Assembly: GCF_963662255.1 (NCBI RefSeq)
Contig: NC_085053.1
Span: forward strand, 2,046,001-2,110,000
Source of the DNA: Cinclus cinclus
Taxonomy: Eukaryota > Chordata > Aves > Passeriformes > Cinclidae
Direction: 5' to 3'
Length of the DNA stretch: 64,000 nucleotides
Shown here: positions 10,976 to 25,350 of the stretch, in pieces
How positions within the stretch are numbered: position 1 is the stretch's first letter
How the letters are laid out: each line of letters opens with the position of its first letter
The notes under the pieces: generated by a model
What the model saw: the letters and a program-made list of their open reading frames with translations, nothing else
Database searches by the model: none
What the model was told of the DNA's origin: nothing
Position numbers and translations under genes: made by a program

Positions 10976-11736
10976 CCCGTCCGCTCGGGGTGCCCGTGGG
11001 GTGTCAGAGGTGTTTGTGGCACAGATCCAGCTTTTCTCCAGCCTGGCTGCTGGGGAATCACGGCCACCCCCTCCAGCCACTCCCCTATTCCATCTAAAAT
11101 CTCTAGGGACAAGGCAGAGCCGTCCCTGTTGTCCTGTGCACGGGCTCTTCTTTAAATTGCAAATTATTTTAAAATTTAAAATGACTTCTTTTTCTTCCCA
11201 GAAATGTTTTAGATTTTTTTTCCCCCTTTTTTTTAAAACTAAGCCCCCTGCCTCAGGAAAACAGGAGAGGCTACCTGCTCCGCAGCCCTGGCCCAGACCT
11301 TGGTGTGATAAAGGAAAACTTTCTAGCGTTTTTTTGGAAAACAGTGCACTTAACAAGTCTAAAAAAAAAAAAAGAAAATAAAAAAAAACCAGCAAAAGTT
11401 GTTCTTTTTTTTAATGGACAAATCCATGTGTCCAGGAAGAACTCGCCTCTTTCTGCCTAGGGAAACTGAGGCACGGGGAGAGGCACCAGGAATGCAGTGC
11501 CTCGGGCACAATCCCAAATCACATCCCTCTGGCTCACACCATCCCAGCATCAGGGTATTTATTTATGCCTTTGTTCGCCCCCACCTCTGCACCCCAAACC
11601 CTTCCTGCCCCCTCCACCTCATGGAGAAACCCTCAGGTTATCTCGTTTTCTTCTTTTTCCTCCCCAAAAAATACACCAGGTTTGGTTTCAGGTTTTTTTT
11701 TTGATTTTTTTTTTTTTTTTGCAACAAAAGAAACTA

Positions 11737-11742
11737 TTTATT
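11737..11742 (-). terminator. candidate distal poly(A) signal AATAAA of PBX1
   Basis: The minus strand reads AATAAA here. About 17 bases further on it runs into an A-tract (11704-11720), which is where cleavage would be expected. The upstream sequence (11743-11870) is unique and non-repetitive, as expected for the end of a conserved UTR. Internal priming on the genomic A-tract could mimic a poly(A) end in cDNA data. Confidence 0.5.
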
Positions 11743-11929
11743 TGGAATATGCATTACCAGTACAAATCAGGAAACTGTAAAACCTACACCTTGTTAGTAT
11801 CGTCATAGAACATAAAAGTTTCAATTGGGATCAGAAAGACAGAGGCCTTTTTTTTTCTCTTTACAGAAGCAGAAAAGCTTAAAGTTTCAAACCAGGTTGG
11901 AACAGAGAGGGTTTTTTTTTCATTTTTTT

Positions 11930-12041
11930 TGGAGGGTTTTTCTTTTCTTTTTTCTTTTTTTTTTTTTTTTAATATGTGGAATCCACTAGGAAGAGAGAAA
12001 AAAAAAGATGGGGAGAAAAAAAAAATAGAAAAGAAAAAGCA
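11930..12041. repeat. T-rich arm facing A-rich arm (foldback-prone) in PBX1 3' UTR
   Basis: A T-rich stretch (about 11930-11971) is followed by roughly 20 unique bases and then an A-rich stretch (about 11998-12041). The two arms can pair in the transcript. Confidence 0.7.
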
Positions 12042-12146
12042 ACTCCGAACTGGATCACCTTTACAAGGGATAGAAAGGGCTTTGCAAGAACAAAAAAAGC
12101 AAACTGACAAAACCAACCCCCCAGGCAATGTCTGATTTACATCCTC

Positions 12147-12177
12147 TTAATAATAATAAAATAATAATAATAATAAA
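12147..12177. repeat. (AAT)n microsatellite in PBX1 3' UTR
   Basis: About nine AAT units with one AAAT interruption. Confidence 0.9.
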
Positions 12178-12890
12178 GGTGTACGAAAACAAAAGGACTC
12201 CAGGAAACCTTGGGATTAAAAGTAACACCCCAAACCCTAAACCTTTTTTCAGTGATGTGAAAAGCTCAGGGTTTTTTTTTTTTTTTGGGAGGAGCAGGAA
12301 AACGTTTTGGGAGAAAACTGAAGCAATGCCAACCAGTACGTTCTCAGCACTTCTCCTTGAACCCCACTCTGCAGCCACGGGGATTTGGGGTTGTGTTTGG
12401 GGACATTTTGGCCATGTCCCACCTCAGCACAGATGCTGATGCAGTCAGGGATGGGGCCAGGCTGTGAGACCTCATCTTCATCCATGGGCAGGATGAGGCT
12501 GGAACATTCCTTCCTCCGAATCCCTCAGTTTTGGGACACTGGGATTCAGGGAAGAGAACCAACCATCTACACTTTTTTGGGAAGGATTCCTGCCCTTTCA
12601 TCGCTTCCAGGCAGCTCAGCAATACCCCCGAATGGAGACCCACAGGGGCTCAGGACTTGACTCCCCATCTCCTCCCCAAAACCCCTGGGGAATACCATCC
12701 CTTTTCAGAAATTGTAATCCCACTGCTTAGCCCCGGAGCAGCCACACCAGCTGGAGCTGGGATCTGAAAGGAGTAGGGAGAAACACTCCCCCCAAAAGCA
12801 CCACTGTTTGCTTTTCACATCACTCTGGTCACAGCTCAAAAAGCGCAGGGGAAGCGGCAAGGCCATCGTCTCTGACAGGTCAAAATAAAC

Positions 12891-12923
<33 letters not shown>
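12891..12923. repeat. (ATC)n microsatellite in PBX1 3' UTR
   Basis: Eleven perfect TCA units on the plus strand; the transcript would carry (GAU)n. Confidence 0.95.
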
Positions 12924-12925
<2 letters not shown>

Positions 12926-13337
12926 GCCCCCTCCCCCCAATCCCGAATAATGCAAAAAAAAAAAAAAGTTCATTTCTGGGTCTCAGCGTTAAGAAACATA
13001 AAGTGTTAGACTGTACCTATTAATGCTCACTATTCCAACCATTTTTTTTTCTTTTTAAAGTTTTACAAAATGAATTACCGTCACTTTTTAAACATTGTGT
13101 AAGAAGAAATGAGTGTGCACAACTCTACACTTTTCTAGCATTCTTGAACTAATTCACAAATGCGAGAAAATGGAAAAAAAACCAAACCATGGGAAAAAAC
13201 AAACAAACAAAAAAGAGGAGGATGAATGTAGGTAGTTTGATGTTATAAACTATACAGGAATGAAGCGCTTGTTGCCACAGAAAGAACAGGGATGGGACCT
13301 TCCCCCTGTTCAATTTTGCGTGCTAAGAGGGTCATTT

Positions 13338-13351
13338 TTTATTCTTTTATT
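13338..13351 (-). terminator. candidate proximal poly(A) signals (two AATAAA)
   Basis: Two minus-strand AATAAA hexamers lie at 13338-13343 and 13346-13351. Use of either would shorten the 3' UTR by about 1.6 kb. Motif presence is seen; use is inference. Confidence 0.3.
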
Positions 13352-13518
13352 ATAAACACTATTAAATTCCGACTGCGTTTTTGGTTTTTTTTTCTCCTTT
13401 ATCTGAATATACAAGAACATTCATTATCAAATGTTCGTTATCATCAATACTACAAAGAACGAGACACAAATCGCAAGAAACAATGGAAAATGTTAATAAA
13501 GCTGAAAGAATCGTCGAG

Positions 13519-13746
13519 GTTTTTTTTTTGTGATTTTTTTTTTTCATTTTTATTTTTTTTGAGTTTCTGTAGATTTTTTTTGTTTGTGTTTTTTTTGTGT
13601 TTTTTTTTTTTCCTTTTGTTTTGTTTTTTTGGTATCGAAGTCAGGTTTTTCTGGGCAGAAAAGAAAAAAAATAATAATAAAAAAAAGAAATAATAAAAAC
13701 CCACAACACTCGGGGCTGGAGGAGAACGGGGAGGAGAAACAAAACC

Positions 13747-13778
<32 letters not shown>
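13519..13778. repeat. T-rich then A-rich low-complexity block in PBX1 3' UTR
   Basis: T-runs (13519-13630) give way to A-runs (13660-13778), including an unbroken A-run of over 20 bases at the right. Open frames on both strands here are artefacts of these runs. Confidence 0.85.
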
Positions 13779-16058
13779 GCAAAGGAAAAGGCAAGCGAGT
13801 AGCTACGCCAACACAAACTGGAGGGACCAACTGGGGAACCCAGGAGGGGATTTGCAAAGTACCGTGGAGGAGCAAGGGGCCAGCCCGGGCAGGGGGTGCC
13901 AGGGCAGGGCAGGGCAGCCCCAGCGTGGGCTGGCTCCAGCTCGCCGTGGTTTCGGCTCATTCCCAGCTGGTTTCCAAGAGGGACGCTGGCGTTCCCACAG
14001 GCACGGCACCGCTGCCGCTCGGGACGAGAGGCCTGACCCAGACCTGTGTCCCTGGAACGCTTGGCCAGAACGGGTTCATGTCAAATAAGCTGGAAGTGGA
14101 CAAAAGGCCACGGGAAGAGGAGAGTGGGAAGGTGCAAGAGCTGGGGAAGGTGGGCAGCACCTCCCGACTATCCTTGCAGGAGAACTACCTTCTCCATGCT
14201 CTTAACACACAGCTGGGAGGCAGCCCACGGCCCCTCGTGTCACATCCTGCTCTGCCACAGGGTCCCCACTCCTGGCACTGATGCAAAAGGAGCAGGAAGT
14301 GTCACTGCTGGACACATCACCCCTGCTGCAAGGTGACAGCGTGCTTCAGCTGTGGCCACACTACCACTGTGCCCTGCAGGCCAAGGACCGCTATTTTTTC
14401 CAGCAGAAGGGTGGAAATATTTTTGACAGAGCTCTAATTTTAAATGGTTTCTGCTTAATGCTGCTCTGTGCTGGCAGTTCCCACCTTGAGACCACCATAC
14501 ACAGGGTGGGCACAGACATTCAACAGCGTGAGGCAATGATCCCGATGATTATCCTGGGATCCATCATGAGGTGCCAGACATCCTGCACCCACCAGTCCCC
14601 ACCACACCCAGGGTCTTGATGCAGGCTGGCTCAGCCTCCTCGTGCCCACTGAAAGAACCGATGGCCAGAAGTCCCACCCTGGCCTGAAGCTCAGCCCGTT
14701 GCCCAGGGGAACTGGTGCTGCCTCTTCCTGCTCTTCCACGAAAGCCACGTCCTCCCAGCATCAGCCTGAAGGGGCAGGATGAAGCCTCGCTCGCCAGCCA
14801 CCACTGCTTGTCCCAACAGTGGACCAGAAAAGCTGGGCAGAAAGTCCCACGAGTTCTTCCATGGCCACTGCCCAGGTGGCTCCTGGGGTGAAACCAGCAG
14901 CTTCAGCACACAGACAGACATCCCCCAGTGGGGCAGCCACCTGTCCTACTGAGCAAACCTGTGGCATGAAGCGCTACCAAAAACACCCGAGACACTCACC
15001 CCAGTGCTTCCAGCCCCTGGCGTTCTGCTGCCCATCCCTCACTGCTGGCTTGGCAAGGCTTTGGGAATGCAGGGGGTGGCACAAACCTCTGCAGGTCCTG
15101 CCCCATCTGGGGAACCCAGCTCCTCCTGGAAACAGGAGCCAACACCCCTGTTGTTGTGACACTGCCCTGAGGAGAACTCCACCACCAGCCTTTCTAGGTG
15201 CTGTGAGAGAAGTGCTGGTGTCCCATCAGCTGTCCATGCCTGATCCCACAGCTCCGTGGAGGTGTCAGCACCTCTGTTATCAGCGATGGCCGCTTCTCAC
15301 CTGCCTCTGCCTCCCTTCCTTCCCTCCTCTTCTCCCCTCCAGCAACAGGCAGGCAGGACAGCAGGGTTTCATGGCTCATCCAGATCACAGCAGCCAGAGG
15401 GAGGGAGGCTTGGCTGAGTAGGGCTGGGACTGGGAAGTTTCCCCGGGGCTGGGAACGGGAACGGTACCTTTTGGAAGCGAGGGGGAGCACGCTGGCTCCT
15501 TCTACGTGCACAGGGGCTGTGCCACCTGCCCTGTCCCTGCAGCACCCGAGGGACGTGCGGACACGAGGCGGGAGCAGATTCCCTGCGGTGGCAATTCCCT
15601 ACGGAGAGGTAGCGTGAAAGGAAGGGGGCAGGGGGCTGCCTGCTAGTGAGGGAGAGAGATGTGACTGAGGTACATTTGTAGCTCCTCAAAAAGACACCTA
15701 GCACGAGGCTGTACACTGCTCTGGGGTCGGTTTGTGTGGTGGTGCTGGATTTTTGCTTTTCCTCCTTAAAATCCTTCTACCTTGGGTGGGAAGCGGGGAG
15801 GGGAAGAGAATGGTGTTGTGGGGGTGGCAGGGAGGGGGAGAGCGGCTTCTACCCAGAAAAGAAAGGGAAGAGAGTATAAAGAAGTGTCCAGATTGGCTGA
15901 AAAAAGCATCCCGACGAAGAGAAGAGAAGAGAAGGAGTCTTCTTGTGTGTGCTGATTGGGTTCACCTCCAGTCTGACTGCTGCGGTGTTAGGAGAGGCCC
16001 CCCTCCCCTCCCGCCCCCGCCGGGGCCGGCTCAGCCAGGGATGCAATTTGCTGGGAGA

Positions 16059-16205
<147 letters not shown>

Positions 16206-17474
16206 CTAGCCAAGGCACCCATCCACCTCAGACCGCACCACCCCTGCAGCTAGGACCAGTGTAGGAGGCAAAGATGTCCCCTCTGACTCCCCCATCCCAC
16301 CCCAGACTACAGGGCTCCATCAGTGATATAGGGCAGAAACATTTCTGTTGAAAACAGATACTGGTAAACTGCAAGTGCTCACGGCAAATCCATCCCTTAA
16401 AAATACCCCAATGTACTTCTCCAGAACCCCGAGCTCTGGTTGTCTGGGGCTTTTCACTATGACCCTTCCTCATATGAAAGAAAGAAAATAGCAAACACCT
16501 CACTCCAGAACCAGCAGCCTTAATGTTATCTGAACCCAAGTGCTGTGAACAAACAGAACAAACAATGGGTCCCACGGAACTACTGAGCTGTGCTGCGTCC
16601 CCAGAAAAGCCCCACATCCCCACCTAATTGAGGGAAACCGAGCCACAGCACAACAGAGGTGCCACCCCTACGCCTCCTTCGAAGGTTCATGCAGCAAACC
16701 ATGGCAGACAACTTATTTCTTCTCCTAAAAACAGACGCAGAGCCAAATTCTCCAGTAGCTCGAGAGCTGAGCTACCGGAGGGCCCCGGCTGCCGCGGGCA
16801 GGAGCCGGCAGCGCACAGAAGCTGCTCCTCTGCGGCTGCCATCCCCTTTGGAGAGGAGCAGATGTCGCACCCAACCTCCTCTGCTTGCTCTGACATTGAT
16901 TCAGTGCTTGGCTAATTCATCTTTCCCAAGCACTGCCCAAGCTCCTGTTGGCAGCAGTCGCTGTCCCTCTTTAGACACGTGCGGGCTGCTTTGCCCGCTC
17001 TGGCTGCCTGTCCCGCTGCATTGTCCAACGCTGGCCCTGCCAGCTGTGACCCTGCACACCCCAAAGGCCTGAGGGTAGGAAAATTCCCCACCCCGAGGTG
17101 CCGCTGCCCAGCTCCTGCCTGCCTGAGAGGCTGCTGACAGGCACGAGAATCCACATTTGAGGAATCAGATCACCTCGCAGCGGGACGTGCACAAAGCAAA
17201 CGGGACGAGAGGTGTGTGCACGCCCCTTGCTGTGCCCGCAAGTTCTTCCATACGTGCACGGGATCAGAGGGGTTCAGGCAACAGCAAGGAAAGCAGGAAT
17301 CACGACCTCAGCTTGCTCACAGCTTAGCAAACCCCACTCCGCTCCACCTTGGGTGCAAGCGTGACACCAGCTGTGTACCCCATGCCCACTGCCCCCACCA
17401 GCTCCCACCCACAGCCAGGCCCTGACCCACCATCCCTGCGCTCCCCGAGATGCAATACCCACCCTTACACATCT

Positions 17475-17830
17475 TGGACTGCTGCAAGAGGCAGCAATTA
17501 CTGTAGATTATCAGCCCGACAATGACAGGCCGCGTAAAGAGAGACACAGAGCCAACTCCGCCGCCCCGAGACTGGCATATTCAAGTACACTTAGGACATT
17601 AATAGCAATTTACGTGCCATCAGTGAGAGAGAACCACAATAGCTGTGCTGGCAGCCTCTTATTACCAAGCCTGTTATTTGTTGGAGTTACAAGCTATAAT
17701 CACAACAGAAACTTTCAAAACCCTTATCTTCCGTGACGCACCAAATCTATTTCAGAGCTGTAATTGCTATGTCACCGGAGAGTTTGCTGCTTAATGCACT
17801 CAGATGCCATTTAGTGTTTGCAGGGTCGTT
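17475..17830. promoter_or_regulatory. candidate conserved non-coding element in intron 8
   Basis: About 350 bp of unique AT-rich sequence with GCAATTACTGTAGATTATC, ACATTAATAGC, TCTTATTACC, TATAATCACAA and GCTGTAATTGC. It ends abruptly at GC-rich sequence near 17830. Confidence 0.45.
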
Positions 17831-20800
17831 ACGGCGAGCAGGAGGGGGGAGAGCGGCGGGGGCCACACGGAGCAGGGCTCTGGCCCCATTGTGCTCAACT
17901 ATTTTTAGCCAGGCTTTTTGCCTGCCAGCCACAGAAGCAATCAAGCAGCAGCTCCGTGTTCAGCACCCTGCTCCCCGAAATCCTTGGGAGGTACTGCAGA
18001 TTGGGAATGAACCTTCCTGTGCTTCAGGAATTTGTGTGGCTGAACAAAACCTTGGTCACATCTGGTGGGAAGTCAAGGGAATGTTGGGGAGAGACCAATG
18101 GGGTCTAGGAAGGCTGTAAGTTGTGGGTTTAGTGATGGAAAGGAGGACCCAAGGTTGGCTGTGACATCTTGACACCATCCTTTGGTGTGGGAAAACCCTC
18201 CATGAGGAGGCTGGATCTTTCCCCAGGCAGAGGACATGCAGGCACCATCCCCACTCATCCTGGAGCTCACGCCATCGCTGCACGGATCAAGTCACATGTG
18301 GGATTCATCCAATTCCACTCAGATGGCTCTACCTCCTCCAAGCAAGGAGTTCCCCTGGGGTTTGACTGTATAAATCACTCGGGATCTCCCTCAAAGACAA
18401 GGGAGTCTTTTGAGCAGGCTGCTGCTCCTTGCAGAGGCTCTGCACACAGCTGTGACTTCTTCAGGACGGGCAGATGCCAAAGACAGAGCAGTGGTCTCTA
18501 GGACATCTCTTCAGATGTCACCTTCTGGTGCCAAAGCACAGGCAAAGCCTTGGTGACTGTCCAAGTCTGGAGCCCCAGTGAAAAGATTGCTGAAGCAACT
18601 GGTTTTGGTGCCCATTTCCACAGGTCTCAGCATTTTTGTCACCTCCAGCAAGTCTGGCTGGCTCCCTGCCCGGGCCTCCTACATGGGGCTGGGAGATGAC
18701 TTTCTGCCAATTTTTAAAGGCACCTTATGCTTAGCACAGAGGCTGTCTCAGCATCCCACCTCCTGTGACCAAATCCTGTGCCACCAACAATGGCACAGGG
18801 TCAGGTCAACCTCCAAACACACCAGGTACCGGCCAGTCTGACAGAGCAGCCTCAAAGCCTTTTCAGATGTCTGAGCTTTTAAGAGCTTTCATCAGGGCCT
18901 CCTTATACGCACTGCAGGTCACCGGAGAATGCAGCCTTGCCAGGATATCCCTTCCCAGGGGTCATGGCCAGGCATCCCTGGCCATCAGAACACACCAAGG
19001 CATCCTTTATGGATGGAGCTTGTGCACTGAAGCCCTGCCAGACCAACTTCCACACCCCAGCTGGAGGCCATGACCACAAACCAAAACTTGACCGTGATGG
19101 CGAACTGCAGCTGGCTGAGGAACAGAGCAGCAACTTTCTTCCCAAGGCTTGACTTTTTAGAATGAAAGATCTCAGGTCAAGTAAGGAGCTCTTAGCTTCT
19201 TCCTGTACCAATCCCTGCTGACAAGAGTGGATCCAAAACTCCCTGTCACAGCCTGCCACTGGCCACCACCATCCAGGTCACACACACACTGCTCTGTGAA
19301 CAGGCACAGGTCCGCACTGCAGTAGTTTTAAAACAAAACCTTCACTCTCTGATGAACTTTAAGAACAGCTCATCATTTTACACATTTAAATAATCTCTAA
19401 ACTAAATGAAGTCCAAAACCAAATTTCTGAAAGGGCTTTAAGATGACTATAGTTCATTCATTCATTAGCATATGGGGGAAGTAGAACATTTAGTGGATTT
19501 ACAGCCATAGGGCAGTAGCAGGAAAGGTGATATTTTGGGATAAGGCCCTCCAGAGGACTATAGCAATAAAGATCCAACTTCTACTGGAACTCAACAGAAC
19601 CTGAGCTTTCCTAAATGCTTTGAAATCCTTGGTCTCAGGGAGCTTCCTGGATACACACGTGGACCCCCGTGAACAAACACTGTCCAGACAACCCAGACAT
19701 TTAACAACTCTCACTGCATGGTGCAAAACCCTACAGCCTCGAAGTTTGCCAATAGGGGTGTCTCACACCCCAAACCTCCTGAGAAGAGGGGAGGTCCCTG
19801 CTTCTTCTCAGTGTGACCCAAGGCTGGGTATCCTCAGGACAGCTCCTGTCTCCACTACCCCTCCACTGTCAGAGCGTGCCCAACCCTTGCTGGGACCGGC
19901 ACTGTCCCCATCTGCGGTGGAGAAGGCTCTGCTCTCCCTCTGCCTCAGCCACGGCCGTGGGTCACGGCGCTGGCAATGGCTGGGACACTGCCCATTATCC
20001 TGCTAACGATGCAGAACCCACTCCAGCCCCTCCTGCCCTGCAGAGCATCCTGTCAGCCACAGCAGCAGAACCACGCAGGGAACTGGGCTTTGGGTAGATC
20101 CCTCTTCTCAGCTGTCACGATTTACACACATTTAAAAATTCATCCTCCATCAAGGAAGGCAAACCCCAAGCGTTGTCTCCCCTGCCAACGTTTCCAGCAG
20201 TGGAGCCGGGCAACCTGCCGCTGACTTCCCGGTGCTGACGGGCTCCAGGGATGACTTAACCTCAGCCCCGTGCAGACATCATTGTGACAGGGCTCTTGAC
20301 TAGGTTTCGGCTCATCTCCTTCCAGCAGCTCACAGGGACGCCGGGGTGATGCAGGGACGGCAGATTTCTGTGTCACTATCAGCTTTGCTCCGCGTTCCGC
20401 TGCCCCTCCTCGGCATGGAAGGGGTCAGGGAAAGGCAGGGAAGCCTTTCCTGCCCGTTGGAGACAGTCACCCTGCCTGCACTGAGGAGTTCCCCAGCACC
20501 AATGCTTCCGAAAGGGCAGCCATACTTCGGGGTGGATGTACTGGGATCCATCAAGGGACCTCGCTGGATGGGAAGACATTAAGTGACATTCAGGCTGGGG
20601 CACTCTGACTGGGATACAGGGGAAACATACAGGCAATCCAGAAGGTGCTTCCTAAACTGTCTGCTCAGGTCTGGACTCCCTGCCTCATTCCCCATGCCTA
20701 CCACAGCTTTATGGAGAACTGAGGCGTCACCCACACAGTGCAGTCCCTTTGCCAACCTGCCCCTCTCTCGACAACATCCAATAGGGGTCAGTTTGGGCTC

Positions 20801-21094
20801 CTGCCCTCCCTGAAAACCAGCCTGAGATGACATCACTTGCCAAATATGTCAGGTCCCTGTTTGGGATGCACAGGGGGAACTGCCAAGCCCCCACCACTCT
20901 CAGTTCACCAGTTCTCATTGTTACTCATAGGAACACTGGTTCTCCCATAGAGAACCACAGCCAGAAACACCAACCCAGCTCTCCTTGTCCTACTCAGCTT
21001 TTGAGTTTTCACTCTCTCTTCCTTTTCCTTTCCCTGCCTCATAATCCCTGGCAGCAACCCTCCCCCCACCAAATTTTGGCTTAACCCAGCCCAC

Positions 21095-21370
21095 TGTTAT
21101 TTTCCAAGCCAACTGCAACTGTAATCAGCTCAGCCTCTTTCCTTGGGGGTATTTTAATTTATACAAAAGTATCATCTCTTATCATGATCAGCCTGCGATT
21201 CATTTACTCTCCAAGTATTAAAAAGCCAGAAAGGGAATAAATTCAGCGCATGGAGAAATTAATGCGGAACGATAGGCTCTTTCATGTGGCATTTCCAAGT
21301 GCCGTTTTTGCAAGGGGCTTATGTAATGAGACATAATTATCTGCACATGTTCAATTACATTACTTCACAA
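21095..21370. promoter_or_regulatory. candidate conserved non-coding element in intron 8
   Basis: Contains CTGTAATCAGC, TATTTTAATTTATAC, TTATCATGATCAGCC, AGAAATTAATGCGG, ACATAATTATCTGC and TCAATTACATTAC. Very high motif density over 270 bp. Confidence 0.48.
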
Positions 21371-22366
21371 ATCCTCCCTGCCTCTGCCTCCTGACGTCAA
21401 GCCGCCCACTAAGCCCCGTTGCCTGCAGGAGAGGGGAGAAGAGCCCCCCGTCCCACGGCACCCCTCTCCGCAGGCTGGTGGTGGCCGTCCTGCAAGATGG
21501 TCACAAATGGCCCAGTGGACTGGAGGGTGATGGGACTGGCTGGTGCACCGTCCCATCCAGAGGATCATCACCACTCTCACCAATTCAAGACCACCCTGTC
21601 CCAACCATCAGCGTCCCCACGTCCAGGGCCAGCTGTCTCCTCCTCTGTGCCACCCCGGACACCGCTGCCACCACCCACTCAGCGCTCACAGCCTCCTTTT
21701 CCAGGCTGCCCTCCTCTCCCAGCTTGCTGTCACCGCCGCTGAGATGGTGGACGATTGATCTGAGAAATGAAGTTGGATTGCTGTCCCGAATCTACACTGG
21801 GTTCTCCTTGTGTGTGTCTGATCGATTTCCCCCTGTGCGACACAGCTTGTCGCTACGAATTTTCATGCTAGTCAGAACCCGCCAGCGCACCCAAGAACAA
21901 GGAGAAGATGCTCCAGAGACCTCCCTCCCCCTCGCATCCTCCGCCAGCCCGCTTGGGCGAGGTTTTCTTGGCTTGACGTTGGTTGGATTTGTGGCTTTTT
22001 TCCCCTCCTTTTATCCACAACCCCATCGCCGCTGCGCTCTCGCACGCCGGCCAGGGACGGGTTATTTTTATCCGGTCAGCTCCAGGATGGTGCCACCAGC
22101 ATGGAGGCACCTCTGGGCCGGGGTGTTCGCGGTGACATTCCCCACCGTGGTGACACGAGGTGTCACCTGTTTAGCAGCTCCTCCCGGCCGAGCGCGTGTG
22201 GCCGCAGGTGCTGGGCGAACGCTGATGGGCTGTGACAGTCCGAGACGCCAGCTGCCTGCACGCAGCCTGCCCTGGTGCCACTTTTTTTGTGGGCAGAGCT
22301 CCGCCGCTGGCGTGACCGATACAGAAGCAATAAACTAGGTGACCGTAAAAGCAAAGACAAGTCCTA

Positions 22367-24241
<1,875 letters not shown>

Positions 24242-25209
24242 TCACAGAAAGGAAAAAAGATCCACCCCATGACTCTCAGCCAAGAGGAAGGAACGACATG
24301 CAAAGCAACCACAAAAACAAAACACACAGTCAGGTTAGTAGTATGAAGAACAGAGCAAGCAAAACAAAAAAAGGATGCACTCTTGAGGTTATTCAAAGCC
24401 ACATGTTGTTACAGCTCAATGACAAGAACATTCTTCAACAGCTCCTCAGCTGGAGGAAGGATTCTTCATGCTTTTGACTGGGACAAAAAAAACACAGCCT
24501 GGAGGACTCGGACAGCATCAGAATCCTTCAGACATCTCTGAAGGATCTTGTTTGTTGGAGGTGTCCACCCATCAGACTGCACTGGAGACCAGAATTACCT
24601 AGACAAGCCCTGCTATCAAGAGCAGAAACCTTTGCAGCAAGAGAACCAAGCTCATGCTGAGAAGCTCAGAACAGGGGAGGTAATTCTGGCCCGTACTGCT
24701 CCCTGCAGGGTGAGACATCCAGAGCCCATCCAGCCCCATGGCTGGAGCTTTGGCTGAGCCGCAGGGGGCTCTGCGAGGGGGCACTGCATGGGGCTTGCCT
24801 TCAGGAAATCAGGATCCCATCACTGGTGGGAACTGCAGAGCACCAGGAGTAAAGGCTCACAAAAATGTGAAGGCACTTGGGTTAGACTCCCAGTGGCCAT
24901 CAGGCTGGCAAAAGTCTTTCATTGCCATGGCCCATGAGACAACACAAGGGTGTCACGGCCCTCCTGGGCCAGCTGCCCCAGAAGAACAAGCTCTGTAAGC
25001 AAATTCCCCACTGCATGCACCAGTTGTCAATGTTACACTAAAAAATTGTAACAGTGAAGACAACCTGGTGGGATCTGGACAAAAAAAACCCCCTCAAATG
25101 AAAAGAAAATAAATCCCGCCTTTGTAGAAATAAAAGTTTTATGCTTCCAGCTTTGAGATATCTGAGCACCTCCTCCACCACTTAACAGAAGAAACAAACC
25201 CATCATGTA

Positions 25210-25350
25210 ACTGGAAGGCAGGGAAGGCAGCAAGGGGGTTAAAAATAAATAAAAAAGTTTTATGGGATTATTTCAGAATTTATCGTGCAGATCAGCGCGT
25301 TAAGTGTGAGACAGCTGAACGTGCAAGGTTTAGTTATACATGACATTAGC
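25210..25350. promoter_or_regulatory. candidate conserved non-coding element in intron 6
   Basis: An AT-rich island with TTTTATGGGATTATTTC, TTTATCGTG and GTTAAGTGTGAG. Weak support, from composition only. Confidence 0.25.

Larger units (their letters stand above)
1..11714. other. intergenic region downstream of PBX1
   Basis: No supportable gene. The region mixes GC-rich stretches (notably 2040-2780), tandem repeats, an AT-rich tract (9505-9750), one CR1 fragment and about ten AT-rich islands that look like conserved non-coding elements. In other vertebrates LMX1A lies downstream of PBX1, so the islands could serve either gene; this is inference from known synteny. Confidence 0.8.
11715..16058 (-). 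other. PBX1: PBX1 3' untranslated region (extent inferred)
   Basis: About 4.3 kb of minus-strand sequence follows the stop codon without a splice acceptor pattern or another coding frame that looks real. A long 3' UTR is normal for PBX1. The gene-distal part (about 11720-13500) is AT-rich and contains long homopolymer tracts, a (ATC)n repeat at 12891-12923 and (AAT)n at 12147-12176. The middle part (about 13800-15700) is GC-richer. Near the stop there is a G/A-rich segment on the plus strand (15780-15930). The end is placed by an AATAAA on the minus strand at 11737-11742. Earlier poly(A) signals exist (13338-13351), so shorter forms are possible. Many open frames on both strands here are short and biased in composition and are not treated as genes. 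Confidence 0.65.

Noticed and set aside
13450..13875. Lys/Phe-rich frames in the 3' UTR
   Set aside because: Artefacts of A- and T-runs in the PBX1 3' UTR.
21478..22338. 286-codon plus-strand open frame, the longest in the window
   Set aside because: It lies in intron 8 antisense to PBX1, is rich in Pro/Ser/Arg as expected from GC-rich random sequence, has no recognisable domain, and competing open frames overlap on both strands.
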